DNA of 64,000 nucleotides from an uncultured Bacteroidales bacterium (GTDB lineage: Bacteria > Bacteroidota > Bacteroidia > Bacteroidales > UBA932), in NCBI GenBank assembly GCA_900546395.1, contig URDD01000004.1, positions 1 through 64,000 on the forward strand, read 5' to 3'. A program made the translations under genes and the position numbers. Positions 63,704-64,000 of the stretch are shown one piece after another. How positions within the stretch are numbered: the first letter of the stretch is position 1; every line of letters begins with the position of its first letter. A model generated the notes under the pieces. That model searched no databases and was not told the origin of the DNA. It saw only the letters and a list, made by a program, of their open reading frames with translations.

Positions 63704-64000
63704 TTATCTTACTATTTTGAGCTGCGGATTGGTGTTGTCCAGAAATTCTCTTTGGGCGTCCTTTATTTCGGTGCCGTTATGCCATATCCTGCAACTTCCG
63801 TTCGGTTCGTCCCTATTCTCTTTCTTATTGTATTTCCATTCAAAAGACTGCGAATATCTTATTGTATCCTTGCTCCCGTCTCCCCAGTCGATTACATATT
63901 CTGACTCTTCAATTATGTCTGTCTGCTCGAAAAAGCCGATGACAAGGACATGATGTCCGTCTTTGTGGCTTGTCTGCAGTCCGTTGAACGCAACAGGTCC
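63704..64000 (-). CDS. 3' part of an unrecognised gene, cut by the window edge
   Basis: The minus strand is open from the window edge (codon GGA at 64000-63998) for 98 codons to TAA at 63704-63706. The product reads GPVAFNGLQTSHKDGHHVLV... YVIDWGDGSKDTIRYSQSFEW... and ends LDNTNPQLKIVR. Codon use fits a real gene (AGA/AGG, GGA). YVIDWGDGSKDT resembles the core of a PKD-type beta domain, but the piece is too short to name. The 5' end is outside the window. Confidence 0.65.
   Translation of the reverse strand, partial: GPVAFNGLQTSHKDGHHVLVIGFFEQTDIIEESEYVIDWGDGSKDTIRYSQSFEWKYNKKENRDEPNGSCRIWHNGTEIKDAQREFLDNTNPQLKIVR

Noticed and set aside
1..64000. CRISPR arrays, rRNA genes, prophage, integrases and riboswitches
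   Set aside because: Looked for and not seen. No regularly spaced repeats, no rRNA-like sequence, and no leader resembling a known riboswitch could be supported by eye.

Overview
The window reads as chromosomal DNA of a Bacteroidales bacterium. The evidence is SusC/SusD pairs, a hybrid two-component regulator, HmuY and NigD-like lipoproteins, a Bacteroidetes-type nadK-uppS-bamA-skp block, and repeated TAnnTTTG -7 promoter boxes with TTTG/TTG about 19-22 bases upstream. The species cannot be fixed by eye. Most of the window uses many AGA/AGG arginine and GGA glycine codons.

Region 1 (about 157-10757) is a self-contained haem-iron locus: a regulator with a hemerythrin-like domain fused to a LuxR-type helix-turn-helix, divergent from a calycin-like lipoprotein gene and an hmuYRSTUV operon (haem-binding lipoprotein, TonB receptor, membrane-anchored CobN-like chelatase homologue, three small membrane proteins). 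Two imperfect direct repeats of about 113 bp flank it, and its arginine codons are mostly CGT/CGC. Both point to an acquired cassette inserted at the promoter of the FKBP gene that follows.

Region 2 (10790-15287) holds an FKBP/SlyD-type isomerase with a Cys/His tail, an EamA transporter, a free-standing HIRAN protein, a GT2 glycosyltransferase and TrkA.

Region 3 (15221-30906) is a polysaccharide utilisation locus for beta-1,4-galactan or arabinogalactan: hybrid two-component regulator, SusC, SusD, a SusE-like surface glycan-binding protein, GH53 endo-galactanase and GH2 beta-galactosidase, with a convergent GH29 alpha-fucosidase.

Region 4 (31151-37376) has TolC, an HlyD-type adaptor and an ABC ATPase but no permease gene, then a strong terminator, then an NtrC-type response regulator and its histidine kinase.

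Region 5 (37390-46999) carries a Sel1-repeat protein, FolP, a DUF4838 glycosidase-like protein, PurB, an isochorismatase-family hydrolase, glutamine synthetase and CstA.

Region 6 (47200-60599) is an envelope and housekeeping block: Skp, BamA, UppS and NadK on the minus strand; PdxJ, a second Skp-like protein, a GT4 glycosyltransferase and a LysM protein on the plus strand; then RecN, RNA polymerase omega, BamD and thioredoxin reductase on the minus strand.

Region 7 (60796-64000) has a NigD-like lipoprotein, an ECF sigma factor paired with a protein that has one inner-membrane segment and a C-terminal outer-membrane barrel (dual membrane-spanning anti-sigma architecture), tRNA-His, and the 3' end of an unrecognised gene. 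I saw no rRNA, CRISPR array, transposase or prophage gene. The most unusual parts are the hemerythrin-LuxR/hmu cassette with its flanking repeats, and the sigma/dual-membrane anti-sigma pair.
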